Assembly: GCA_017620135.1 (NCBI GenBank) | Contig: JAFZQZ010000096.1 | Span: 24,702 to 88,701, forward strand | DNA from: Bacillota bacterium | GTDB taxonomy: Bacteria > Bacillota > Clostridia > Lachnospirales > Bianqueaceae | Reading direction: 5' to 3' | DNA: 64,000 bases | Shown: in pieces, positions 11,901-17,202 of the stretch | How the letters are laid out: every line of letters begins with the position of its first letter | How positions within the stretch are numbered: position 1 is the stretch's first letter | The notes under the pieces: model-generated | Seen by the model: only the letters and a program-made list of their open reading frames with translations | Databases searched by the model: none | Told to the model about the DNA's origin: nothing | Program-made: the position numbers and the translations under genes

Positions 11901-11977
11901 GATTGCAGGTTGCTGGAAGAGACCAGCATCACAACAGCCATCAGCACGACCAGGATCCTTTTGATTTTGTTTTTCAT
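2993..11977 (-). CDS. Giant sortase-anchored surface protein: M23 + NlpC/P60 + Cna-B + 13 ester-bond (VaFE) domains
   Basis: About 2,994 residues. Order: signal peptide 1-29 (to SFAA); Glu/Ser-rich stalk 30-255; M23 peptidase about 275-385 with both zinc motifs (HQGID at 298, HLHFE at 382); NlpC/P60-type domain with Cys about 629 (QCAGLV) and His about 742 (QHAGIYIG); about five SpaA/Cna-B domains 800-1385; 13 repeats of about 120 residues 1390-2955; then HPETGD, a hydrophobic span and KMRRK, a sortase anchor variant. The repeats carry VAFE/VVFE and end in H-x-D-x2-D/N-x2-Q, the signature of intramolecular Thr-Gln ester-bond domains known from the clostridial adhesin Cpe0147. Inferred role: a very long, covalently stiffened fibre presenting wall-cutting domains, perhaps for cell contact during conjugation. 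The ATG at 11977 has GAAAGG nine bases upstream; upstream ATG (12001) and TTG (12010) starts are possible. Confidence 0.9.
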   Translation of the reverse strand: MKNKIKRILVVLMAVVMLVSSSNLQSFAAEMEDSGISITGEEIVITPEKNVTDPDLEEQETAQPIQEDEETSAEEEIVADEIEPVQEEESNIDENSSEPEEEPEDTIIEESSEQGEQNDELSEVVEEQAEESAEEYEDSDEELDEESEEVEVSKEIEEPVNAEESEENPDSSVTEESEEEPVPEMEKEESSEMSEELSEESEESRDSETEGLNEEKTEQEESREISEESEKSERAVESETEDESEEPLEDIVIVPDPFVPLEAWYEFSVGGKVSYPLTEEGVITTLFGQVDDDHSSPHQGIDLAAGDGSPVITVKAGTVAVTHVWNGTVEDSYGNYVDIQHEDGLVTRYAHLSEINISEGMEVAEGQQIGRVGSTGRSTGAHLHFEVIVNDENVDPYYYLYPVTIVFDLNYNYGTIHLITEEESYKYFMETIPYVYRDAKTGKEVYAEDGHLLKLTDPEVIRMDAYDAFGYAIPVTAYSLTGEMVEIYRDKEGFYQIPTDGSVVRVLAGKEMSRGLMMKSGGTNAAYTDGMTLETNAVLRFAQAIGFDVSAYLSSAYAWQVVNGTADGLYSTTEGQAMMSGSIPYTDGGAIGSGTANSVWPGINLWIGADDFEELNTYLHSGTYSGVQCAGLVNTFFGYIYQKLYTDADWKAYYDAYSYGTANDLSGTFDSWNNVGSVEAGLEGLYHYKDANGYYVQVCDNYTMTHDDFVAMLDDMDPGAIIRFSNNQAGIYDGNGNYRLQHAGIYIGEANGLHWMLHTNDYSMKARIVPLEYYSMSFNNGSEDPHKGKVWITRAGGMDAPDKTGYLVIQKNPKNPSLVSGNTNYSLSGAVYGVYSGTTEVGRLTTDANGKTNTLELDAGTYTVKEITAPKGYLLDTTVYSVVIKPTETNSLGVVDDHDTGLLKVIKTSSNTAVTDNNTNYSSKGAEFTVYTDAACTQVVTGAVDASTGASITKLVVKDDAGNTNTMKLPVAGTYYVKETKAPSDGSYEISSEVKKVTVAVGKTESVSFKDKPKTSELSLTKASSLPSVTNGNSCYSLTGTEYTIYRTKNGNTLSNPWPTKLTVKDETGKTNVVTDLPAGTYYVKETKSGKGYLTDTNIYTVVLKPGDSKELKMTDVPMNDPEVIQVYKHNGNGEDEDLAGARFKIEFYAAYYESISAARQHTPTRTWTIETKKDSQGRYIAVLSQEYLIAGSSELYSFGGNTGLPLGTIIISEVKAATGYNNDPEFTNKATTVSYGSTFFGQVKMNGNVGALYTGNTKIQEDGFEVDDTRIRGDFEFDKLDGRKQIPLGGFSFRITMLDKNGNKMIGAAYTAVIKTDSNGHYSSKDDASLWIGTDLKDSSLGKLPYGKYIVEELETEENKDYELIAPFTVEIKNNNETVDKGPFYDFEKPTITTELTADGLHLCEAKESVILVDTISYQNMQSYIGKTVTVKGVIMDQDGNTIFEHTMTFKPEMNAEGLPDGTVQNSFTFDASNMAGKTVVCYEYISFEGKTICLHEDPKDQKQQVKFPQIGTTAKDAQTDDHLMLADKQAKIIDTVAYKNLIQGKTYTLEGILYDQITGNPLLINGEKVVTVATFVAESANGSVEMEFSFDASELAGHSLVVFEQLKVEGKIIGRHEDLSDEGQTIHVPDGGTTAADSETGDHISFADQEITIIDRVEYKNLIPGKEYTVLGKLMDKATGDVLTVDGIEVTAEKTFTAEKADGYVEISFTFDGSLLENHTLVAFETIQYKGKDIFVHADLEDEDQTVYIPKIRTKAKDSITGTELANCAGPITLIDTVTYENLISGKTYTLKAVLMDKETKSPIIIGDKPVVGSVEFTAETSDGTADVMISLNAESLQGRDLIFYEELYLDDTVIAEHKDIEDQDQTIKVPDVQTKARDENGNQTIPDHGQVTVIDEVQYRNLVPGRKYRLRCIIMLRSTGEEAESQEQYIVSERSFTPEESDGSTVIHAIIPVADDFVGEALVVYEYLSWNDLQIAVHTDIADEEQTVRIPKIGTTATDSQTEDHITLAAENAKIIDTVFYQNVTRNEAFILVGTLMNKGTGEPVKDEGGNPVTALAYVIPTTENGEVQMEFIFDARSLAGEDVVVFEEMYVGDVLVASHVDLNDEGQTIHIPGGGTTATDNKTKEHAAMISERTEITDVVKYKNLIPGREYTVTGILMDRETGEPLLIDDEPVTAEIVFIADQKDGEIALTFIFDSRELAGKSVVAFESIQYEGRDVFFHADLEDEDQTVSFPWIETEAFDTKTGDHLMWADSNAVIVDKVNYKNLIPGKEYELCASLMDADTGAWLGVGSVTKLTPETSDGVADVIINIDAKGWEGTTFVVFEQLRLNDEVIAVHEDFADEKQTIHVPRIQTLALDFETKDHIAPADGMVKVIDTVSYYNLIPGKIYMVLGILQEQDTGKTLRYDGYDVVSVAYFVPDQPDGEIEMEFNFDATGLEGKTIVAFEWIHLGEEALVAWHVDENDEAQMIHFPGGETHARDQKTDDHIAGSGEITLIDLVEYRNLIPGKKYTVEGELYVKETGEQLLDGKGNPVKAQAEFIAEKADGSIELTFVFDGSLLEGKAVVVFEMVMYKEWIVFEHSDFTDEEQSVHIPKIGTTARDQNGTQMSLADDMIEIIDTVCYENLVPDREYFLEGVVMDKETGEVLPGMKPVRMSFIPETANGTVEVVFDLDGTDLEGKTLVIFEKLYLNEQEIASHEDLEDDGQTIYVPEIRTTSSDVKTGTHTALAEEKVQIKDVVSYHNLIPGKKYTVIGTLMDKKTEDMLMVNGEPVMTSVTFTTDKPDGEIEMLFELDGSALEGKTVVVFEDIFFEYKQIASHADFSNEEQSIHFPEVRTLATVNGQKRVNVSAGLITITDTVSYKNLIPGVEYTLQARLMDKQTGKPAMLDGKEIKVEVKFTSDQTDGTVSIQLQVNAEDYPDHDLVVFETLIQTDIQKVVGQHEDLQDADQTIHVTKHPETGDTTNVICWIAVLMISFGFLSWCIYQEWKMRRK
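3120..7840 (-). repeat. Thirteen tandem ester-bond domain repeats within the giant gene
   Basis: Thirteen units of roughly 360 bases. Each unit encodes a Thr near its start (T-x-A-x-D), a Y-x-N-L-I-P-G-K motif, a V-A/V-F-E motif, and H-x-D-x2-D/N-x2-Q near its end. The Thr, His and Gln positions are kept in all units I read. The units are diverged from one another (not recent copies), and the first is the most different. Confidence 0.85.
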
Positions 11978-12011
11978 TCTTTTTTGCCTTTCTCTCGACA
12001 TTTCGAGCAAT

Positions 12012-12044
12012 AAAAAAAGGACCTATCGTAGTTTCGATAAGTCC
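12012..12044 (-). terminator. Terminator or attenuator between the acidic secreted gene and the giant gene
   Basis: The minus strand forms a ten-pair stem GGACTTATCG / CGATAGGTCC (one G-U) with a six-base loop and then seven T. It lies between the stop at 12069 and the giant gene's start at 11977, leaving no room for a separate promoter after it. Confidence 0.75.
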
Positions 12045-12068
12045 TCAGATTGATTTGATTATTCGATT

Positions 12069-12863
12069 TTACTTGACTTCTCCGCATTCGGAGCATTGAT
12101 AGCCGGTGATGATTTCCTCATCCCAGGCTTCTGTTACCAGCACTTTCTCTTCGCCGATCTTTACCTTCTCTGTGTGATATTCGGCTTCATGGTGAACAGT
12201 TTCGGTCAGCGGCCTGCACCAGTAATTATGGTCCTCGCTGATACAGTGCTCAGCCATTTCCTGTAGGTTCTGGGTCTCATAGGAACAGCCCAGGCATGAG
12301 TAAATATATTCACCAGTAGGTACTTCTTCGTCCCATGCCTCGGTATCCAGAATCTGCTGTTCTTCGTAGACCGGTACCGTTTCATAAACGGCGTCATGAT
12401 GGATGACCTCTGTGATTGGGATCCAGGCATGAACATGCTCGGATTCTTTAGCAGGCATCTGATTTTCTGACTCTGTTTCGGATTCCTCTGACTGTTCCGG
12501 TGGATCCTCCGTTTTTTCAATCTCTGTCGCAGGAGAAATACTGTTTTCCTGCTCGGATGGTCTTTCCGGTTCAGGATCTGGAGTACGGGACGATTCGGAT
12601 TGATCTTTCTCATCCAGCTTATTTGATTCATCAGTTAAAGACTCTTCCGAGCTTTCGCTCACCGGCAGATCTTCGGTTTCCTGTGAATCGGCTGAACCAT
12701 CGTCCTTTATGACTGACTCCAGATCTGCATCTTCCTGATGAATTTCTTCAGTGATACTTACGACCGGTTCTTCCAGTTCCTGAACCATGTGGGGTTCAGG
12801 TGTGCAACTGCCGTGGCAGACAATGATTCCGAGCATAACAATTCCAATAACTGAGTGAATCAT
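12069..12863 (-). CDS. Secreted acidic protein with paired Cys-rich repeats
   Basis: 264 residues. A hydrophobic N-terminus (about residues 3-19, IGIVMLGIIVCHG) looks like a signal peptide; no clean lipobox is seen. Residues 25-150 are a Glu/Ser/Pro-rich linker like the stalk of the giant gene next door. The C-terminal 120 residues hold two copies of a unit with HH-(D/E)-A-x-Y, TEAWDEE and C-x2-C, plus a central HCISEDHNYWC stretch, so metal binding is plausible. I have seen such HHEA-Y...CxxC repeats in secreted proteins of gut Bacillota elements but know no function. GGAGGGCGAG precedes the ATG. It is separated from the giant gene by a terminator-like hairpin and may share its transcript through read-through. 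Confidence 0.65.
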   Translation of the reverse strand: MIHSVIGIVMLGIIVCHGSCTPEPHMVQELEEPVVSITEEIHQEDADLESVIKDDGSADSQETEDLPVSESSEESLTDESNKLDEKDQSESSRTPDPEPERPSEQENSISPATEIEKTEDPPEQSEESETESENQMPAKESEHVHAWIPITEVIHHDAVYETVPVYEEQQILDTEAWDEEVPTGEYIYSCLGCSYETQNLQEMAEHCISEDHNYWCRPLTETVHHEAEYHTEKVKIGEEKVLVTEAWDEEIITGYQCSECGEVK

Positions 12864-12969
12864 CTCGCCCTCCTTCTCTTTATTACTTGATATAGACTAC
12901 ATCTCTCAGGTAGTTTCTTTCTTTCGGAGAGTACTGAGAGAATAATAGGGTTGGGTTGTAGGGAAGGGA

Positions 12970-13938
12970 TCAGCGGGCATCCTGGCCTCTCGGTCTATCA
13001 CGGGAATGATTTTTCAGATATTCTCCGAAAAACCTCAGCGCATCATAGATATAATCTTCCCTCTCCACCAACTTGATGTGTTTTGGTATGACTTCGTTGA
13101 ATCGATCAGCCCGAAGAACGATTCGTTCTTTCTGGTTTGGCTTAAGCTCAGACATGATCGCTTCAATGGCTTCTGCTGTCAGATTCCCATTTTCAGCCAT
13201 CTTCCTCATGCGGATCGTCTGATCATGGGAGGGAGTAGCCTCATTACGATCGATCTGTTCATACAGACTGTTCTGCTGGTCAGTATTAAGAAACGAGACC
13301 TCATAGGCGGGCCTCATTTTCATCCGACCTTCATCGACCAGATTCAGAAGCTCAGGAGTCAGATTTGTCAGACGGATATATCGTTTTATCTGAGAAACGC
13401 TGTCGCCTGTTTCTTCCGATAATCTTCCGTTCCCTCGTTCTCTATCTAACTTCGGCTCCACTGGGTCCGAAGTTAAATCAGTCCTCATTCCCTGCCTGTT
13501 CATGGCATCTAATCGCATTTTGTAAGCAAATGCTTTTTCACTTGGTAAAATGTGCGATCGTTGAAAGTTGCTTTCCACCATTAAAACCGTTGCCTGATCT
13601 CTTGTCAAATCTACGATTTCAGCTCGGAGAGTCGGAATACCGAGAATCTCACAAGCCCGCTTTCGTCTGTGACCGGAAATCAGTTCGTATCTCCCATCTT
13701 CTTTCTTCCTGACCGTAGCAGGAGTAATGATTCCATGTTCCTTAATACTGTCGATCAGGGCTTCCATATCTTCATCATCTCTGACTTTGTATGGATGATT
13801 CGGGAAGTCATCAATTTGTTCCAGTGGAATTTCATTGATCTTCGCCAGTTTTTCTTCATCCCGCTGTTCCTGTGTGCTGAAGATGTCATCGTACGAACGA
13901 AGATCGAGTTTGATGTCTCTTTTGTTCCCGCTCGGCAT
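12970..13938 (-). CDS. parB: ParB/Noc-family partition protein
   Basis: 322 residues. The ParB N-terminal domain is at about 35-125, with IPLEQIDDFPNHPYKV, the ISGHRRKRACEIL box that forms the CTP-binding and parS-loading core, and LMVESNFQR. A helix-turn-helix follows near 175-215 (SVSQIKRYIRLTNLTPELL). ParB proteins load on parS and work with ParA to segregate DNA. The start overlaps the end of parA by 53 bases and has GGAGGTGAT upstream, so the pair is translationally coupled. The C-terminal dimerisation region is short and basic (SRDRPRGQD). The pairing on a mobile block points to element or plasmid maintenance rather than chromosome partition. Confidence 0.9.
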   Translation of the reverse strand: MPSGNKRDIKLDLRSYDDIFSTQEQRDEEKLAKINEIPLEQIDDFPNHPYKVRDDEDMEALIDSIKEHGIITPATVRKKEDGRYELISGHRRKRACEILGIPTLRAEIVDLTRDQATVLMVESNFQRSHILPSEKAFAYKMRLDAMNRQGMRTDLTSDPVEPKLDRERGNGRLSEETGDSVSQIKRYIRLTNLTPELLNLVDEGRMKMRPAYEVSFLNTDQQNSLYEQIDRNEATPSHDQTIRMRKMAENGNLTAEAIEAIMSELKPNQKERIVLRADRFNEVIPKHIKLVEREDYIYDALRFFGEYLKNHSRDRPRGQDAR

Positions 13939-14713
13939 CTCTGATCACCTCCTCTGCCAAACTCATATATGCCAGTGCAGCTGGACAACTTGCGTCATAA
14001 GCGAAGATACTCTTCCCTTTCGCACTGGCTTCCGCTACCTTCACAGCGATTGGAATCGTATTTGGAAAGATCCGAAGCTGATCCCCAAACGTCGAATGAA
14101 TAGCATCGATAGTGCTCTTTGCCAGATTTGTTCGATTGTCAACCAGAGTAATCAAAATTCCCCCTATAGATATGGAAGGATTCAGGTGTCGGCTGACTTT
14201 CAGGATCGTTTTCAGCAGATCCGTCATACCTTTCGCAGGCAAGTACTGAGCTTGTACCGGTATAATGACACTGTCTGCTGCAGTAAGTGCATTCAAACTG
14301 ACCATGCCAAGTGATGGCTGACAGTCTATGACAATGAAGTCATACATATCTCGGACATCATTTATATATCTCCTCAGAACCGTCTCCCGTGACATCGCAT
14401 TGATCAGGTTCATTTCCATGGAGGATAATTCCAGGTTTGATGGCAGCAGATCAATGCCTTCCGAATGATGAAGAATTCCCTTTAAAGGATCTTCTCCGTT
14501 TTCCATCAGGACATCATGAAGTTTGTTATTCAGCGTGATCTCCAGCTCATCCGATCTTTGCCAGCCCATGTGGGCAGTCAGATCAGCCTGGGGATCCGCA
14601 TCTATTGCTAACACTTTCGCACCGAGCATAGTGAGCCCGGCGGAAAGATTTAAGGCGGTAGTTGTTTTGCCGACTCCACCTTTGCTGTTTGATATACATA
14701 TTACTTGATTCAT
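13886..14713 (-). CDS. parA: ParA-family partition ATPase
   Basis: 275 residues with a deviant Walker A motif at 10-18 (SKGGVGKTT), Walker A' DADPQAD and Walker B FIVIDCQPSLG. Members bind ATP, coat DNA non-specifically and move ParB-bound cargo. The closest kind by layout is Soj-like ParA of conjugative elements and plasmids. The ATG at 14713 is preceded by AAGGAA twelve bases upstream and by a long non-coding region with candidate structured RNA. The gene overlaps parB. A basic C-terminal tail (EQKRHQTRSSFVR) lies in the overlap. Confidence 0.92.
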   Translation of the reverse strand: MNQVICISNSKGGVGKTTTALNLSAGLTMLGAKVLAIDADPQADLTAHMGWQRSDELEITLNNKLHDVLMENGEDPLKGILHHSEGIDLLPSNLELSSMEMNLINAMSRETVLRRYINDVRDMYDFIVIDCQPSLGMVSLNALTAADSVIIPVQAQYLPAKGMTDLLKTILKVSRHLNPSISIGGILITLVDNRTNLAKSTIDAIHSTFGDQLRIFPNTIPIAVKVAEASAKGKSIFAYDASCPAALAYMSLAEEVIRDAEREQKRHQTRSSFVR

Positions 14714-14761
14714 AGTTTTGTTCTTTCCTTTTAGAGTAGAAGTAAATGCTTCTGCCAGATT

Positions 14762-14952
14762 CTGAGCCGCTTAGCTCATCTCATGGGAATCTCACCCCTC
14801 CGAGGATCTCTCCGAGCCGGATCACCGCTGTCAGTGCCATCCGGAAGTACCATTATCGTCCTGATGATCCTGGCCCGGCAGGAGTCTGTCCTACCTTTCA
14901 ACCGGGATTGTTTCGCTACCGTTAGGATCTCGGCGTACCCGGTTCGTGGCTC
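14762..14952 (-). ncRNA. Candidate structured RNA or origin region upstream of parA
   Basis: This stretch has no convincing reading frame but many complementary segments on the minus strand: an outer TGAGCC / GGCTCA pair closing about 190 bases, AACCGGG / CCCGGTT, GGATCA / TGATCC and CCGGAT / ATCCGG. It is more GC-rich than the sequence on its right. It could be a structured RNA in the parA leader, a replication/transfer origin, or part of a mobile RNA element. I could not match it to a known class. Confidence 0.35.
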
Positions 14953-15072
14953 ATATCAGGATTTGAAGTTCTGGTTTCAGCTATTCAATTTTCAATGTTC
15001 AAGTGGCAGAGGAAAAAGTCCCTCTACTTACAAGGACCGGGAGAGGCCGTTTGTTCGGGTTTTTGAAAAAAT

Positions 15073-15094
15073 AATTTGTGAACAATTTGTGAAC
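15073..15094. repeat. Tandem 11-bp repeat
   Basis: Two perfect head-to-tail copies of AATTTGTGAAC in the AT-rich part of the region upstream of parA. It could be a protein binding site (for example for ParB or an initiator) but two copies are too few to call an origin. Confidence 0.4.
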
Positions 15095-15136
15095 AAGAAA
15101 AACCATCATCAATCCTCCTGACTTTTTGGGCATAAT

Positions 15137-15170
15137 AAAAAAGCCTATCAACGACATTTCGTTGATAGGG
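15137..15170 (-). terminator. Strong terminator upstream of the parA region, minus strand
   Basis: Perfect 11-pair stem CCTATCAACGA / TCGTTGATAGG with a CATT loop; the minus strand continues into six T. It would stop transcripts entering the parA region from the right and marks the edge of the element-like block. Confidence 0.75.
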
Positions 15171-15414
15171 CAAAAATGAACTATAATAGAAGATAACCTT
15201 CTTGAATTTAATATTTTGGGTACTCAGGGTTTACCCCGAGTACTTTAAACGGTTGTGAAGCAAAATTGAGTGTTCGGGGTTTTCATGCATCGCAATTCTT
15301 GTATACTTATGTATCAATTTCGCGGTGCAATTTTGAGAAAAATCTGAGAAAAATAAAGGAAGCAAGCCCTGAAACCCGCTCCTTTACTGGTTTTTTTGAA
15401 CTATCCTTTACTTT

Positions 15415-15507
15415 CGAGACCCCGATGCCTCATCACATCATCCCGCCAAATTCGGCGGGTTTTCTTTTGTCCGGAAGCCACTGTTTATGCGGCCTCCGGG
15501 CATTTTG
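15415..15507 (+). repeat. Double-terminator direct repeat, copy 1
   Basis: Shares CGAGACCCCGATGCCTCATCA with copy 2 at 17203-17299, then a GC hairpin plus T run (CCCGCC / GGCGGG at 15442-15459, then TTTTCTTTT), then a second hairpin with GCCACTGTTTATGCGG conserved in both copies. The first hairpin stem differs between the copies while pairing is kept. The two copies bracket the toxin-antitoxin genes. Confidence 0.75.
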
Positions 15508-15564
15508 TTTGTTGTCATATCAGCTTTTGAGTCCAAGATAATACCCTCATTTTGACGACAATTT

Positions 15565-15594
15565 GCGTACACCTCTGCGTACATCTTGCGTACA
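15565..15594. repeat. Three GCGTACA direct repeats
   Basis: GCGTACA occurs at 15565, 15577 and 15588, that is at 11-12 base intervals, on one face of the helix. This is an iteron-like spacing; the bound protein is unknown. Confidence 0.5.
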
Positions 15595-15671
15595 CCTTCG
15601 ACTTTCCTCTTTCTGTTAATACTTTAAATCTCCACTTTCTTTTAAGAGCTGCATATCCATCGGATTTATAG

Positions 15672-15722
15672 ATGCAATATTTGCACGTCCATCTTGACAA
15701 ATACATGCAAATATTGCATAAT
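15672..15722 (+). promoter_or_regulatory. Promoter with palindromic operator for the mntA/hepT pair
   Basis: -35 TTGACA at 15694-15699, 17-base spacer, -10 CATAAT at 15717-15722. A perfect 14-bp inverted repeat flanks and overlaps it: ATGCAATATTTGCA at 15672-15685 and TGCAAATATTGCAT at 15706-15719. One arm overlaps the -10, the usual layout for repression by the encoded XRE-domain protein. Confidence 0.7.
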
Positions 15723-15747
15723 ATTCACGAGGGAGGATGTGCAAATT

Positions 15748-16221
15748 ATGAATGAATTAAAAAGACTAAGGTTGGATCTGGGGCTCACACAGCAAGAAAC
15801 AGCAAAAAAAATCGGTGTTTCGCTTCGCTCTTATGTAACATATGAAAACGATGAAACAAAAGCAAACACACCTAAATACCGCTTCCTTCTATCTGAATTA
15901 ACACAAATGAAAAGAATAGATGAAGCACACGGACTTTTGACAATCGATAAAATCACATCTATTTGTGGTTCTGTTTTTCCAAACTATCGTGTTGACTTTT
16001 GTTATCTTTTCGGATCATATGCAAAAGACAAAGCCGTACCATCCAGTGATGTTGATCTCTTAATCTCAACAAAAACAACAGGACTGCAGTTTTATGAACT
16101 TACAGAGATTCTTAGAGAAAAGCTTCAAAAAAAAGTGGACCTAATAGAGACCAAACAGTTATTGAATAACGAAGACCTTCTTTGCGAAGTATTAAAGGAC
16201 GGAATCAAAATATATGGATAA
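15748..16221 (+). CDS. mntA: MntA-type nucleotidyltransferase antitoxin with N-terminal XRE domain
   Basis: 157 residues: an XRE helix-turn-helix at about 1-55 (LGLTQQETAKKIGVSLRSYV), then a minimal nucleotidyltransferase domain with GSYAKDKAVPSSDVD, the GSx10DxD catalytic motif. In known MntA/HepT systems this enzyme AMPylates a tyrosine on the HEPN toxin and so neutralises it. The DNA-binding domain is an added feature and, with the palindrome over the promoter, suggests direct autorepression. The ATG at 15748 is preferred (GGGAGG upstream); an earlier ATG would place the start before the -10. The gene overlaps hepT by eight bases. Low GC compared with flanks fits recent transfer. Confidence 0.85.
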   Translation: MNELKRLRLDLGLTQQETAKKIGVSLRSYVTYENDETKANTPKYRFLLSELTQMKRIDEAHGLLTIDKITSICGSVFPNYRVDFCYLFGSYAKDKAVPSSDVDLLISTKTTGLQFYELTEILREKLQKKVDLIETKQLLNNEDLLCEVLKDGIKIYG

Positions 16222-16561
16222 CACAAAAGATGATCGTTATTATACAATACGAATCCAGGAAGATTTGTCATTTATAATACGGAACATGGAAAAAACAACT
16301 ATAGAGCAATATTCAACGAATGAAATTTTACAAGACTCTATGATGTTTCGATTGATCCAGATCTCTGAAAATACAAGGAAGCTGAGTGATGGTTTTAAAA
16401 GAAGCCATCCATTGATTCCTTGGACCGCAGTCTATGGCCTCAGGAACAGAATAGTTCATGATTATGGTAATATAGATCTTAGAATTGTGTTTGATACTCT
16501 CAAACAAGATATCCCTGAATTGTATAGACAAATCCAAGAAGAGTTAAGGAATTCATTCTGA
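16214..16561 (+). CDS. hepT: HepT-type HEPN ribonuclease toxin
   Basis: 115 residues of the HEPN (DUF86) family with RNRIVHDY near residue 86-93, the Rx4HxY motif that forms the RNase site and contains the tyrosine modified by MntA. Helical throughout and of normal family length. It overlaps the upstream nucleotidyltransferase gene by eight bases, the standard arrangement. Expected role: RNA cleavage causing growth arrest when the antitoxin fails. Nothing suggests inactivation. Confidence 0.88.
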   Translation: MDNTKDDRYYTIRIQEDLSFIIRNMEKTTIEQYSTNEILQDSMMFRLIQISENTRKLSDGFKRSHPLIPWTAVYGLRNRIVHDYGNIDLRIVFDTLKQDIPELYRQIQEELRNSF

Positions 16562-16584
16562 AATATCAAAAAGAGCTGGAGGAA

Positions 16585-16875
16585 ATGTGGGAGACAAAGA
16601 AATATATAAAACTCCCTTTGCAATATTTCGAAACATGGAATAAGCTTTGAAGAAGCACAGACTGTTTTTATGACGAGAATGCTATCATGTTTGATGATCC
16701 GGACCACTCTGCGGAGGAGGAGCGGTTTTTGATCATTGGAATCACATCACATGATAATCTTTGCATTGTAAGTCATTGTTATCGAGGGCGGGATGATATC
16801 ATCCGTATCATTTCTGCAAGGAAAGCAACGAGAAATGAAACCAGAACCTATCAAAGCTATCTGGGAGGTGAATAA
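16585..16875 (+). pseudogene. brnT: BrnT toxin pseudogene (frameshifted)
   Basis: The C-terminal two thirds are intact from 16687: FDDPDHSAEEERFLIIGI, SHCYRGRDD and IIRIISARKATRNE, the hallmark end of BrnT RNases. Upstream, KHGISFEEAQTVF, the conserved BrnT middle, is in another frame (16637-16669). The two join if one T is restored in the T run at 16665-16669. Further upstream a WETK-like start needs at least one more frame change. So the toxin is broken in two places while its antitoxin gene, two bases downstream, is intact. An internal ATG at 16687 could express a fragment lacking the N-terminal part of the active site. Confidence 0.75.
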
Positions 16876-16877
16876 TA

Positions 16878-17093
16878 ATGCGTGAAGAATACGAGATTGA
16901 GAAACTGAATCCGAGGAAAAACCCGTACTCCAATCGGTTAAAGAAACAGGTTACAATCAACCTGAATACCGAGACGATTGAGTATTTTAAGGAAATGTCA
17001 TCCCAGTCAGGTATACCGTATCAGACATTGATCAACCTATATCTGACAGATTGTGCACAGAATCATCGGAAGCTACAGATGATTTGGGACTGA
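16878..17093 (+). CDS. brnA: BrnA-type antitoxin
   Basis: 71 residues with KKQVTINLNTETIEYFKEM then SGIPYQTLINLYL, a ribbon-helix-helix DNA-binding domain as in BrnA antitoxins. BrnA binds BrnT and represses the operon. GGAGG lies just upstream of the ATG and the stop of the broken brnT is two bases before it. Because the toxin is frameshifted, this may survive as a solitary antitoxin that could neutralise incoming BrnT systems. The downstream terminator repeat begins about 110 bases after the stop. Confidence 0.8.
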   Translation: MREEYEIEKLNPRKNPYSNRLKKQVTINLNTETIEYFKEMSSQSGIPYQTLINLYLTDCAQNHRKLQMIWD

Positions 17094-17202
17094 TCGGAAT
17101 CCTGTATACACCTGCAGTGACGAAGTCGCTTTCACTCCATCGGGGGCTGATGAAGCCGAATGCCGCTTAGAACCTCACTTTCTAAAAGATTTCTAGCCGA
17201 TC

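Larger units (their letters stand above)
15171..15747. other. Non-coding stretch between parA region and mntA-like gene
   Basis: No supported gene. It holds a hairpin (TACTC ... GAGTA, near 15219-15241), the first copy of the double-terminator repeat (15415-15507), three GCGTACA repeats (15565-15594) and the promoter/operator of the following gene. A minus-strand frame at 15515-15706 ends in VYARCTQRCTQ, which resembles tails of some element integrases, but it is too short and unsupported to annotate. Confidence 0.5.

Noticed and set aside
14880..14950. Fragment of 23S rRNA
   Set aside because: Only CCTAACGGTAGCGAAA resembles the rRNA loop; the flanks do not match rRNA.
14783..15121. 112-codon plus-strand frame in the parA leader
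   Set aside because: No ribosome site, composition unlike a protein, and it covers the base-paired segments better explained as structure.
15565..15594. CRISPR-like array
   Set aside because: Repeats are seven bases with four-to-five base gaps and no cas genes; iteron-like instead.
15515..15706. Minus-strand frame ending in VYARCTQRCTQ, possible integrase tail
   Set aside because: The resemblance is to a short low-information tail; no catalytic Arg/His/Tyr residues are visible and the frame overlaps the operator region.
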